This document shows positions 10,640-22,300 of a stretch of DNA of 64,000 nt, piece after piece. The stretch is from contig JAHQIW010001979.1 of assembly GCA_019055375.1 (NCBI GenBank), positions 124,001 through 188,000 of the forward strand, read 5' to 3'. The notes beneath the pieces are model-generated. The model worked only from the letters and a program-made list of their open reading frames with translations. It was not told the DNA's origin and made no database searches. This DNA is from Parelaphostrongylus tenuis (lineage: Eukaryota; Nematoda; Chromadorea; Rhabditida; Metastrongylidae). The stretch's first letter is position 1, and each line of letters opens with the position of its first letter. The position numbers were made by a program, and so were the translations under genes.

Positions 10640-13000
10640 TTCCGTTAAAATTAATGAATTAGATAAGTATATACAAAACTAATAATAAAAAATGACACAA
10701 ATATGTCAAAATATGATACTTTCAGAAATTTGCCAGATCTTTTTGCTCACCCTGATAATTGGACAGTAAACAAGTCAATAGTTGTAATTAGGAAATTATG
10801 AACACACTTGACGGTTTATTCGTCTGTTTACTTTTACATTCATCTCTTTATTCTCTCTCTCGGGATTTTTTTATTGATGTACGTAAACAGAAAATCAGTG
10901 ATAGTAATAATTTTAAAAGTTTATTGTTTTTGCCCAATGTGAAAAATCTATTCCTATTGAATTCGAAAAATCCAGGAAGCCAACACGAAGCTGTTAGAGC
11001 TTGATAATCGGAAATTTTCTGCACCTTATTTCTTTACTCATTTTTTTCTCCTTGTTTCCAGAATAAATATTTGAGTTTTCTCTATTTATTTCATATTTCT
11101 GCAAATTCTCTTTATATGAGTCCTTCTATCACTATTGTTTTCGATTTTTATCGAAATTTATCAAAAGTGAATGGGTGGCGTGTAGCGTTTGTTTTCTTTT
11201 CCTCGTCCAGTGAGATCTTAACTCATATTCAAACTGATATGTAAAATAGTTTTTCTGTTCTTTCATCTATAAAAATCACTAGCACCAGCTAAGCTGAACG
11301 CTACGAGATGTCGTTGATGGCGTCGCTGTTCTAAAAGAATGTTGAGTTTACGTCGTCTCATTATCGTTCCCATTTATGATGTCAGTGTGATCGCAATCTC
11401 TAAGCTTAACAAGCCATTGATAAATGGGTAAACCACACAACGTTGTTGCAGTGGCTAAATATCCGTTAATTTATATCTACGATATTGAGTGAAGTCAAAT
11501 GCAAGGTGCATCCATGAGAAACTGATCAGCGTCGAACGCTACAGGATTGATGTTTTATGAAGAGGCCTTGAGTCAGTGCGATTTTACACTTAGCTTGAGG
11601 TTAGACGGCTACGGAACGGAGCGAGAGATCGCTCTTTCCGATTTCGAGACCAACCAGTTGTCCGGCTGGCTGCTAATTGACTCACCATCTGGCGACGAGT
11701 GGACGTGGTTAGCTTATCTGCGTCCATCGAAGCAGTGATCAACTAGTGGATGCTTTTATGTGTCAACTGGCTTTTTCGTTGTTCCACCACTTCACTCTGT
11801 AAATTGGCCGCAGTTATTCTATCCAAAATTCGGAGGCTATCCACTTTTATCGAAAGAAAAAATTTCCGTTTATTTGAGCATAGACATGGCATCTAACATT
11901 GCATTGAATATCATGTCATATCTTAGAACCCGCCCATCCTGTTTTTCGTTCGGGAAATGTTTGTTGTCAATTGAGTGAATGGTTTTTTTTAAATTGTGTT
12001 CTACTTTTGAGTGATATCATTATCAAATATTGGCTACACTTTTTACATCCATCTTTTCTAAGTACTTCTTTTCTTCTCAAAATCAAGCAGTTCATTCATT
12101 GAAAGTTGTAGCTTGTGTACAGCTAGTGAAGTACAGACGATTATAAGCTGCCTCGTCCACATTTTTCTTGTTTGATGTAGCGTAGTGGTAGTGGTCCTTT
12201 CACTAACATCGGAGTGACATTATTCCGATCGTGTCTTATGATGCGACGGTCTTTTCCTCTATCCGCGCCCATAAGGAATCCGCGCCTCTATCCCATAAAG
12301 AAAACGTATTTTTTCTCTTTCTAGGCGATCTAATTGCTACTCGATAGCATAAGTTTCGAAAATCTGGACGGTGTTTTTTTTTTGACTGGCCCCTATATTT
12401 TATTGTAGTAGTAAAAATAAAATTCTAAAACATACTTGATAATTTTTCTCTGAGCAAAGCTTTTCCTTTAAAAAATTCAGCAATTATTCGATGGCACAAC
12501 TTTCGGCGAATTCAGTAGTTTTTGGTTTTCCAAACATACTTTTTTATTGCTCTGCAACATTGAAATTCAGAGTGCATCTCAAATGCGGCGTGCATGCCTT
12601 GCACCGACATGTGGCTGGATTTTGCAAAATTGCCACCAAACCATCGCCATCCACTAATCAATCGATAACTTAAATCTCAAGCATTTTGATGGTGTGCTTG
12701 TTTTTCGAAAAGAATCTTCTTAGCGCGCTGTAGCATTGAAAATAATGTTATGTTGTATATTTTAGCACTTTTTGCGGGACACAGCTTTTCTTTCTGACTT
12801 TCAATAACCATTTTACGGCACAAATTTCAGCGGTTACTATAATTTGCTCGGTTTTGAAGAAAAACTTCTAGTCTCTTGTTACAGCAATAAGAATATTGAG
12901 TTTCCCACTCGGCGCCGCGTCGATCGTCGCAGCGCAGTTCTCATGTGGCGTGCGATGCGCGATCGACATGCCGCCAAGTACGAAAGTCAGTATTCTTCTA
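10640..13000. other. intergenic, no supported gene
   Basis: AT-rich. The 63-codon open frame at 11547-11738 has balanced amino-acid composition and higher GC than its surroundings but no recognised motif or splice partners. The rest is low-complexity T-rich sequence and diverged repeats. Confidence 0.35.
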
Positions 13001-13019
13001 GCTACTAATACCTCATATT

Positions 13020-13360
13020 ATTATTTGAGCCAACATGTCATGTGGTCTGTTATTGGGCTCTTGTACAGCCCAATACACGTGTTTCGGCATTGCAGCCTCG
13101 TCAGTTGGGCAGGCCCTTCGTCTTTAGCCAATCCTCTCGGGGGCCTCTACTCCCCTTATGTAATAGTAGCCGACGACTAACGATTAGCTATAACAGTACA
13201 TTGCAAGTTTTACTCAAAAACCAAGCATCATTGAACTCGCTGAAATTTGTGCTAAGGAATGGTTTTTGGAAGTCTGAATGAAAGTTCTGTCCAGCGAAAG
13301 ATGCTTGAATGTGAAAAAGTTTTAAGTTGAGTTTGTGTCTTAATAAAACACTCGGAACGA
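13020..13360 (-). mobile_element. hammerhead-ribozyme element, family A
   Basis: Shows the family landmarks in order: 'TTATTTGAGCCAACATG', 'GTGGTCTGTTAT', the ribozyme (13068-13110, antisense) and 'CTTTAGCCAATCCTCTCGG'. The right part is diverged and merges into the dispersed unclassified repeat. There are no open frames, so it is non-autonomous. Confidence 0.7.
13068..13110 (-). ncRNA. type I hammerhead ribozyme, intact core
   Basis: Read on the minus strand: stem I strand GCCCAA, core CUGACGA (13098-13104), stem II GGC...GCC with a GCAA-like loop, core GAAA (13082-13085), the self-complementary stem III strand ACACGUGU, cleavage after GUA, then UUGGGC. Stem I pairs perfectly over six base pairs. 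All invariant hammerhead nucleotides are present. Because stem III has no loop, activity is expected mainly as a dimer, as in other short-stem-III hammerheads. Confidence 0.85.
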
Positions 13361-13747
13361 AAGATATGAAAAAATTTTCTTTTTTTCAAAATATGGATGG
13401 AGATAAGGGAAAAACTACCGGTTCAACAATTAGACAACTATGTTGTTGTAGGTTATCATATTATAAATAGCGAAGATACTTCAAAAGTGATGACGCTGTG
13501 TTCGAGCCAGTTCCTGAAAAAAAATTGAAAATGTAATAAAAAGTTTGCTTTAAGTTTGACGACTGAATCATTTTTTATTTAATGGTGGCCAACACTGAAT
13601 GTTTGTTGAGATTTATTGTGAGAGAATGGTAGAAATCCCAGGACCGACTGTTTATTAACCCTGGCATGCTTCAGTATTTCATATTTTTTCTTTCTTCTTA
13701 AGCGGTTCACGAAGTGCTGAATCCAAATTCCATTCACACAATTGAAC

Positions 13748-13783
13748 ACCTGACGTTTCGGCAGATCGCCTTCGTCAGAGCCT
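13748..13783 (-). ncRNA. hammerhead motif in PLE terminal region
   Basis: Minus strand: core CUGACGA (13772-13778), stem II GGC/GCC, core GAAA, a one-to-two-bp stem III (C-G) and cleavage triplet GUC (13752-13754). The catalytic nucleotides are intact. Stem I is imperfect here, whereas the copy at 35776-35810 keeps GGCU/AGCU pairing. Minimal hammerheads of this design are known from Penelope-like elements. Confidence 0.7.
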
Positions 13784-13955
13784 CAAAAGGTCAAAGTTGT
13801 TTACAATCAATCAGTCAAACACTTCCATCACTTCTTTAGAATTGTCAGACCTAGATTTCGATCCCCTCAAGCACAAGGTCAACCTTTAACATACTCACCG
13901 CTTTTTATTATATGTCTTCCACTGAATGAACAGGTGAAGAACAACGGAAAAGTAA

Positions 13956-14468
13956 TCACATAGACCAGTAATGCACTATACCCATCAAAACAACAATTTT
14001 ATATGCTGACATATCACGGGTGATTACGAGGCATTCTTCCCTGCGGTTCATAGCTGGATTGGCCGTGTTTATCCAGAACGCCTCAAGTATCTTTTGTGTT
14101 GATGTTTTTTGTTCCTGCTCAAAGATGGTGACCTCTACATCAAACATTCTCGCATGCTTTCGGGCTCTTTGTATACCTAGCGGGGTGTTTTTTCTAGTAT
14201 GGCGCATGTCAGCTAGGTGTTATTCTTTGCGAGTATAGAGCGGCCTACCCGTTTCGCCAATATATTTACCGTCGTATGCATTGCAGGAGATCAGGTACAC
14301 TGTGCCTACGCTCATGCAATCACCGTCTCTGCCGTCAGGACATAATTCACAATCCTTCATTATACAGAGACGGTCATATAAGCGGTTACGGACTAGTTGG
14401 CGCCTTAGAGTATTCGGTGGTATTTCATTGATAACTACCGAATGCCCTAAACCTACTCTTTCCGACAA
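13956..14468 (-). pseudogene. PLE GIY-YIG endonuclease domain (frameshifted)
   Basis: Minus-strand frames join across a frameshift near 14215. The first part has a Cys-containing spacer (CELCPDGRDGDC), then VYLISCNAYDGKYIGETGRPL, the GIY-YIG catalytic block with Tyr, Gly and the downstream Arg. The second part (RHTRKNTPLG...EAFWINTANPAMNRREECL) matches the C-terminal part of PLE endonucleases, including the Glu of the EAxW motif and the NPxMNRxEEC segment. The family cleaves DNA to prime reverse transcription. This copy has a broken frame. Confidence 0.75.
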
Positions 14469-14719
14469 CGTTTTGAAGCTGTACTAATCTCATTTGAAAA
14501 GAACGGTAGATATCGTGTTTGCTTTCATTCCAATTTTCGTTCGAAGACGTGTCGTTTCCTCTAAACCTAAACCTAAGCGGATGGGTTATAACTTCGTATT
14601 CATTAGAAATGGCTATTTCCCGAGCCACTTTCAGGGATTTCTAAACATGCTTTTTACTAACGCCTTTTTCGTGTGTGAGGGATGACAGAAGAGGTAGCGA
14701 ACCAGGATATTCTTCTTAC

Positions 14720-15420
14720 TTGGCTTTCGGTACCACTTCGTAATGTAACCTTTATCGCTAAATTTACTTGAGCGTTCAGAGAAGGAAGACAATTTTCTTT
14801 TGGTGTCTCACCACAAAAGGCTATATTACAAAGTGGTACCGAAAGCCAGGTAATAAAAAATTCGACGTTAAATATATTGGCGACGGGTAGGCTGCTCTGT
14901 GCTCGCATAGAAGAACACCGAGCTGACACGCACCATACTAGAAAAAAACCCCCCGCTAGGTTTACATAGAGTCCGAAAGCATACCGGAGGATTTGATATA
15001 GAGGTCACCATCCTTGAGCAGGAGCAAAAAACATCAGCGCGAAAGATACTTGAGGCGTTCTGGATAAACACGACCAATCCAGCTATGAGCTATGAACCGC
15101 AGGGAAGAGTGCGTCGTAATCGCCCCTGCAGTTTATTGAACTGTTGTTTTGATGGGTATAGTGCATTACTGGCCTATGTGATTACCGTTCCGTTGTTCAC
15201 CGTTCAATCAGTGGAAGACATATAATAAAAAGCGGTGAGTTAGTTAAAGGTTGACTTGTGCTTGATGCGATCGAAATCTAGGGTCTGACATTTTTCTCTG
15301 AATAAGTTATGCAATTTGACTGATTGGATTATATACAACTTCGACCTTTCCAGGCTCTGACGAAGGCGACCTGCCGAAACGTTATCTGTTTGTGTGAATA
15401 AAGTTTAGATTGAATACCTC
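14720..15420 (+). mobile_element. second PLE fragment, head-to-head with the first
   Basis: Plus-strand sequence from about 14880 repeats the C-terminal half of the same endonuclease (EEHRADTHHTRK..., then EVTILEQEQ-like and NPAM-like blocks) with several frameshifts, followed by the 3' region and a hammerhead motif at 15351-15388. It is inverted relative to 13640-14690. The junction holds inverted arms containing 'GGTACCGAAAGCCAGG' (about 14727-14750 and 14836-14855). Confidence 0.7.
15351..15388 (+). ncRNA. hammerhead motif in PLE terminal region
   Basis: Core CUGACGA (15357-15363), stem II GGCGACCUGCC, core GAAA (15376-15379), then CGUU in place of the usual CGUC. GUU still fits the NUH cleavage rule. 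Stem I is weak. It is the mirror copy of 13748-13783. Confidence 0.65.
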
Positions 15421-15599
15421 GCGCCCCGTTCAGAAAGAAAGAAAAAAAAATAAGAGAATGGTAGGTAAGATTTACAGCTTTATTGAATATTATCAACTTG
15501 TAGATAGTATTGCAGTTGTAGTAGAATCTTTTTTGTACCCAATCGAGTACGATTTTCTCCAACGTTATGTTATTAGAAGTAATTCACCTACTAATCATT

Positions 15600-16049
15600 C
15601 ATCTCTCCGTGTTCTCTTTTTCTAAGTGGCCCCTTCCCCCCTTTGTTCTTTCTTTGCGGGTCTTTGTTTTTCCCCCTGCTAGAAGTTCTCGAACTCTTTT
15701 GTGTTCGATTCTCTTTATCTCTGTATCATTCTTCTAGTAGATTATTACACGATTCTTATACTCATTCTGTTTGCACTTCGATGTTTCCTCTCCCACTATG
15801 TATTTTAATATCTCTCTGTCCATTCCTTCTTCCTTACTTCCTCTCCATTTCCTTTTTTTCCGTCTCTCATACTTAACATTCATAAATTAATTTGTGGCGA
15901 AATATAAATTTCAGAACATTTAGTATTGTTTGTGCAAAAGCATCCTATTCGTGAAATTTGTGCTCTCTTTTTGTTTTATTTGTCTTTTTCTCATCTTTAT
16001 CTTTTCTCCCACTCATGTCCTATCTCTCTCTCTCTCTTTTCTATCTTAG
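15600..16049 (+). promoter_or_regulatory. pyrimidine-rich upstream region and trans-splice acceptor
   Basis: A long C/T-rich tract on the plus strand ends in a run of CT repeats and TTTTCTATCTTAG (acceptor AG at 16048-16049), 64 bases before the first ATG of the ephexin gene. This is the usual layout of a nematode spliced-leader acceptor. No TATA box or outron start could be fixed. Confidence 0.5.
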
Positions 16050-16113
16050 AATGATTTGAACATCTCGCTGTCATTGTATAACGTGAATCTTTTGATTGGT
16101 TTTTGCTGGCGAT

Positions 16114-16313
16114 ATGGCTCGCCAGGAACCCGTTCCTCTATTCAGACGCCAACCACGCTTCATCGTCCTCATCACCTCAACACCATCGCAGCGTCCGCCG
16201 CCATCATCTCCTCCTCCACCACCACCACCTCCATCGCCTCCGTCATTCAGCTCTGTTCGCTTCGCTTTTTACTCCTACTACTACCACATGCAGTCACCAC
16301 CGTATCTTTCGCG
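16114..16313 (+). CDS. ephexin exon 1 (start codon, proline-rich)
   Basis: Begins MARQEPVPLFRR and contains a proline tract (RPPPSSPPPPPPPPSPP), a likely SH3 or EVH1 ligand. The ATG lies 64 bases after a strong acceptor. The donor CG|GTAGTT leaves two bases, which join exon 2 to give YLSR|SATKPR. Other frames over this GC-rich stretch are shadows. Confidence 0.6.
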
Positions 16314-19300
16314 GTAGTTGTTATATCATACTTTCTTCCAAACCTCTTATTCTTTCTACTACTTTCCGTTTCTAACAGATTTCTCTGCAATCTGAGAAAA
16401 GTATAGTGGTTTGGTCAGTTTGATCGTCATTTATTGAATATAGCTATAAGTGATCATTCCGATGTAAGCCATTATGAATCAAGTCACCTTCAATGTGTTG
16501 CGAACCCGATGTTGATCGTTTTTTAAAATTCTACGATTGTGTTCTGATTACAACAATATGCAATACACATATGATAACCACACAAAATGAAATTTATAGA
16601 TATATACTAGATTTTGTGATAAGTGAACGGGGTGAACGATAACATGGGGCTAATCGGTTCGCTTAGCCCTGTTTATAATGACCGCTGGGAAGGTCACTGC
16701 CGTCGCTGCTCAATCCGATAATTACGGCAGGGAATAAGGAATTGAGAGTCTGACCCCGTTCGCAAACTGATTTCCCTAGTTGACGGAAGCTAAGCTATTT
16801 ACCGGATATCGAAGGATTTCGTCAGTGATATCTAGTGTTCAGATTTTAGTGGCGTCATGAAGTGCCACTTAATCGGATTCCGATGTGATGGTTACGAGCA
16901 TTCCATTCAATGTGTACGTGTATTTCAGCAATCAAGCGGTACGAACACCACTGACTCGTCGCCGGATCCTGGAACGCGGAAAGTTGCTAAACAGCTTTGA
17001 TTTGCTGATTCGCCGAACGCGTATGTGTTGAAAACCATTAATTATTCTGTGTTCTTCTATGTTTTTCATTCGATTTATGATGGTAGTGTTGATAACGAAT
17101 TGAAGAAATTTGAAGGAAAAGCAGTAAATCCCAGGATTAACTATCTATTAACCTCGACATAGTTCGATGACTAGATTCTTCTGCTAAGTCGTTTCGAGGC
17201 GCTAATGATATTATTTATTGAATATTGGTGAAGCAATACAACAATACTGCTAGTATAGGGCATGAATATTACAGTAATCGTAGTGGCTAACGTTTTTTAA
17301 AGAAAAGTTTCACTTCAGCATATGCTTCTGGTGACACTAGGGAGTTACTTTGGCTAAAGGCTAAATGTGTCTTTAACACATGAATTTTTTACTATCGTCT
17401 CTTTGTGAATGGAGGTATAGAACTGCCTTTGCATCAAATTGTGATATGCAACAAAGTTCTTCGCTTAACCAATACGATCTCACATTTTAAGAGGTACTAT
17501 GGCATCTTCATCTGAAAGTCCAGTTATTGGTCAACCTATGAAATCACCTCCTTTCTCACCCGGGTAGAAGCTCATTCAGAAAGTAGTGAAGTTGTCCTAC
17601 CAATTCAAAAAGTTAGCGATCACTTTGGTAAGGTCTATGAGTGCTCCGAAATGCTTGCTGGAATTCTTCCGGAGCGTGGCGATCCTTATGGCTCTAAGAG
17701 GTCCTATGAATAGTCAGTTGACCGTTTGACGCAGCCATATCACTGATCTTTTGATAATATAGCCGAGTGATTATTGGTGTAGAACGAATTTCGTCTTCAG
17801 AATGGTGCCGCACAATCCAATCTACAGGCACCTTTGGGAAGGTTAAATTGTTAAAAGACTCTTTAACATAGTTCTGTACATTTTCGTCAATAGAAAAGAA
17901 CATTTTTGATTTGTGATAGTCTGCTAACCGGTCCATAGATTTTTCGAAGAAAAATACGATGTTCAGAGCGTGGTGTGATGCAAAAGACCGAATCATCAGG
18001 GCAAACCGAAGTTTCCACACTGAACATCATCAAGCCGTCATCGCGGTTTGTTGAATGGAATTATATTTTCTTGGTTATAAAAAACATGATTTGTATTTTT
18101 GTATAACCCGGTTGTTTTTTATGCAATTATGAATAATTTCTAACATTTAGCTCTGCGACGAAACCACGTCCCCCGTTGAAGCCTCGTGATTTGGCACTGC
18201 GTTCAGTGACATGGAGCCAAGCAAGCTCTGTAGAGCAATCATTAACCAACGAAACATCCGACGACGCCAAGTGCATCACCACTTCTACAGGGAGCGACGT
18301 TGAAACGGCAACAATGGCTTCCGTTTCAACAAATATTGAGTGTTCGGCGTCCGATCTCAGCACAAACGACACATCTTCTACGACAAATAAGGCAATCGTG
18401 CGGAGGAGGTGTTTTCTTTGGTGTCTGTCTATGTTAAACTTCAATGGTTCAGATTTTTTTGCGCGTAGAGTGAGCTCTATGGTCTTTACAGTAAAGAACT
18501 CGTTTGAGAAGCTCTTTCTAGTGCGGACACTTTGACATCATAACAATACAAGTGAGCACTATTGCGATAATGGGCACGTCCGCCGCCATATCTCTTGAGA
18601 TCTTATGAAGCTCTTTTAGTTCTATTTCGATATTCACCTCTAACATTTCAATAAGTAACATATCAGTATGCATGATTTCTATCAGCTGTATGTACGCGCA
18701 CATTAATTTTATTTCAAATTTCTTAAAGGTGTAGAAAGACTCGGCACTGACTAGTTATTGGAGGATGTCTCATGCATTCATCTCCGTTCATGATCGTCAA
18801 GATGGATGAATAAGATGCGTGTTTGAAGTGCACAGTGAGTTGTGCGAGCCTAATCGAATTATCGACACAGGAAGCGTCTAGAGCTAGGGTTTGGCTTGTG
18901 CGTGTGAACTAATGACCATGTGTGTACTATACGGCAAAACTAATCTCTGCCTAAACGCGATCTGTCGCATTCTGATACAAGTATTCTCACAGTTCAGAAA
19001 TTTTGCTCGAATTTGCTGGTTTTGTTCGCGATTGAGGTCAGTGATCCAATTCCTGTCGACGGATGGCATTGCGGAGTGAAATACTTCACAATAACGAAAA
19101 CAGGAAAAGTTGTTCTTACGGCTGGTATGGACTACTCCCCTAGGTACGATATATTGTTGAAACTATATAGAAGCGTATCTGAACAAGAACTGCGCACTTC
19201 TAGTTTTCTGACTAGTATGACCACGAAACGTCTACGACATTCAGCTGACTTATTGGATGGCATTCTGTACAAAATGATGGAGCGATGCTAACGATCGCAT

Positions 19301-22300
19301 CGGGCGTGCCTATCTTTTCGGAGTTGCATAAGTAGACAGGTTTCTACTATATTTGAACACATTCTGCCTAAGTAATTCTGTCATCTGCGTGCATGCCTAT
19401 CTTATTCGTTTTCGGTGTGAAAAACGTTGCTGCACTATAGCAAAGTGAAACCGCTTATTGTTAGGGATATGATAGGCTTGACCTAAATAAATAAATCGGA
19501 AGTTAATAATAGCTTGTGAGAATGTAAAGCCTTACCGAGGTCGATACGTCAGAGGCATACGTACATTTCGGAGGTGTCGCTTTGTTCATCAGTGGCCCAC
19601 GCCACACACTGAAACCCACTTTATAACAATATTAATTTGGGTTATTGTCAGAAGGCTGTGAAATGTTTTAGAGTGTTCCAGTAGCTTTGGCCAGGGGACT
19701 TCATGATATAAAATTCATAAGCCGTTAAAGGTATTTAGGGGCATTGGACACTGATGTCTTGATGGACACATCATGCATTGACCCTCGACCGCGCTGCACG
19801 CATGAGCAGTTGCGAAATTCTTCTGTTGCGATCGCACAGTACGACGTATCAAGTCGATTATTAATGGAGATGAGTCCTGGGTTTATTATGAGCGCAGCAC
19901 GCGCCACGCCTGTTGGCTGCCTCACGGCAAAGACGCCCCAGCTACAACTCAAACCCCAAATTTCAGGCTCAAGGAACTGTACCCTCGCTTTTCTACAACT
20001 GGCTAGGCATGGTCTTTTGGTAAGTGCTGGAAAACAAGTAGACAATCAGTGCCGACGTTTGGCGGACAACAGCTTCGACAGTTGACCGCAGCAGTGCGAT
20101 GCGCTCGAGCTCGCACTGCAAAGTCGACTAGCCACATTTTGGTTAAACTGGTCTGAATCGCGGTACCACATCCACAGTATAACCCTGATATTGCTCCATC
20201 GAGTGCTATCTCTTTTGTGCTCTGAAGCAGCATCTGCAAGAAAAAATTTACAAACTACAATCAGCTCATAAGTGACCTCATCAACTTTTTGATCGTGAAA
20301 ATGCCTCATTCCTTTCTGGGAAAAAGTCATTTGATTTCCGGTCAGGAAACGGTTGTATATTATACCCAATAATGTAGAGTATGTGCAAAAACATATGCGT
20401 CAAAAAAAGTGCAAAACGAGCATCGGTAGTGCAACGGTTCAGGACGCTCTCCCGGAAAGAGTGAATTTTGTGTTCGAATCCAGGCTGACGCAAATGTTTT
20501 GCACAACACTCTACATTATTGGGTTTATTATAAGATCATACCACCGTAAGAAGGAGGTCAATTAACTGAATTCTGGTTGCATATTATTGGTGATGATCGT
20601 GTTTACATTATTTGTTGGTCGATTTCTATAACAACTATTGAATTAACAGAAATGTCAAAGTGTTGAAAAAATTGTGTTACAACTCAATATGTACATACGT
20701 AACTGTCTTCACGTAGATGGGTACGTGTGTATGTAATTTTGATAGGAAAAAATGTGTATGTTCCAAAAAAGTTCTCAAGTTGTTGTAGAAGCAAAAGATC
20801 CTCATCGTATGCAGTCTGCTCTAATCCTTAGGCCTTTATATCTTACTAGTAAGGATGCGCCTGCATTTCAAACATGGTTGGCACGGTCGTACTTCTCAAG
20901 CGAATCAAATCCTCACTGATCTCGCGTGTGCCAATTAGCTGCCTGATATGTTTAGAAGAATAGAAATCACTGAGATTACACATTGATAGACTTTCCACAA
21001 GGTTGTTATCATGATCAAATCTGCATTCAATCACCTCTAATGTGCTATGAATGGAATTGAATGCATTGCGTATCTTAAGATATTTGTTAACTCGAATCCT
21101 TTTCTTCATTACAGTCTAAGCTTTTTCTTCAATCCATATAGAATTCAGTAAACGTGTGCGATTGCATCTTTCCGTTTTATCTTCGTTAGTTTCGAGACCT
21201 TTCAGGAGTGCACGACCTCGCTTAGCACCGCCACCACCGCCACCAAAGCCGACGACTAAATCCCAGCGTAATGGTCAATCAAGCGACATTCAATTGAAGT
21301 AAATAAGTTTTTTCTTGTTTCTTCTTTTCTTTTTCTTAATTCCTATTCTTTGTACTTCGACTACTATGAAGAGTTTTCAGCTGCATTTGGTTAAACTGTA
21401 TTTTTCTGACTGCTTGGTTTTCTCTTCGAAGATAGATCTCGGACTCCATCTGTAATAGGAAAGGAGTACGGATATGCCTTCCGGTGGTTGCGCCTCGCTG
21501 AAGCTAAAATAATTTTTCGCACATCTTGTTTTGTGTATATTTTTTGTACGGTATAAATTTCTTCAGTAGTCAGTAAATAGGGACAGTGAGTTTTTCTTTT
21601 GCCACAGGTTCTTATAAATGATTTGACTTTCCATATAACGTGTCGTACGGGGTCACATAACGTATGATTGACCGGTTCCTCGAGCACATGAAGAGGTGAA
21701 GAGATCGCGTAGCGACTTAGAATACTTGAATTCAGGAGAAAGCGAAATCCGGTTTTTTTGTTCAAACGATCTTTGGATGCTAACCTTCATCAGTTTCGAA
21801 TCATATTCTCAAATTAATCAATTCGTCAATGCTAAATAGTAGATGATTTCAAATAGGAATATTAAGGTGTTAATTGTAGGAAAAGTGGGGAAAATAAAAG
21901 GTGAAAAGGTGTAGCGTCCAATATCTTTACCTTTTTTCTTGGATATATGCCATATATTCGGCCCCATATTCAGTGTCGTAGAAGTGATCGAACATATATA
22001 GACCTACACATCGACTTTAAAGGCTCAACGATGTATCGGTCTTCTTTCCCCCTGGGCAATTCTGATACTAATTTGCAGACATCAAACGGTGAAGAGCAAG
22101 CCAGGCAATTATGTTTGAGCCATGCATGTGGTCTGTTATGTAGGGCTGACTTATAGAGCCTGATACACGTGTTTCGACCTTCACAGCCTCATCAGTCGGG
22201 CGGTACCCTTTCGTTTTTAGCCAGTCCTCTCGGGGCGCCCAGTCCCCTTACTCAGAGTAGGCGACGACAAACATTTTACACTGTAGTCAAATGAAATTAC

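Larger units (their letters stand above)
13640..14690 (-). mobile_element. Penelope-like element 3' part (endonuclease plus terminal repeat)
   Basis: Minus-strand element. The GIY-YIG endonuclease lies at about 13956-14468 and the terminal region, with a hammerhead motif, at 13640-13800. The ends carry the family signature 'CCCAGGACCGACTGTTTATTAACC' (13638-13661), shared with 17130, 24870, 35683 and 47990. No reverse-transcriptase palm motifs remain, so the copy is 5'-truncated. Confidence 0.75.

Noticed and set aside
14868..15077. 69-codon minus-strand frame
   Set aside because: It is the antisense of the second, plus-strand PLE endonuclease fragment.
16056..16406. 116- and 90-codon frames overlapping ephexin exon 1
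   Set aside because: They are other frames of the GC-rich proline-coding stretch. Only the frame starting at 16114 joins exon 2 in phase.
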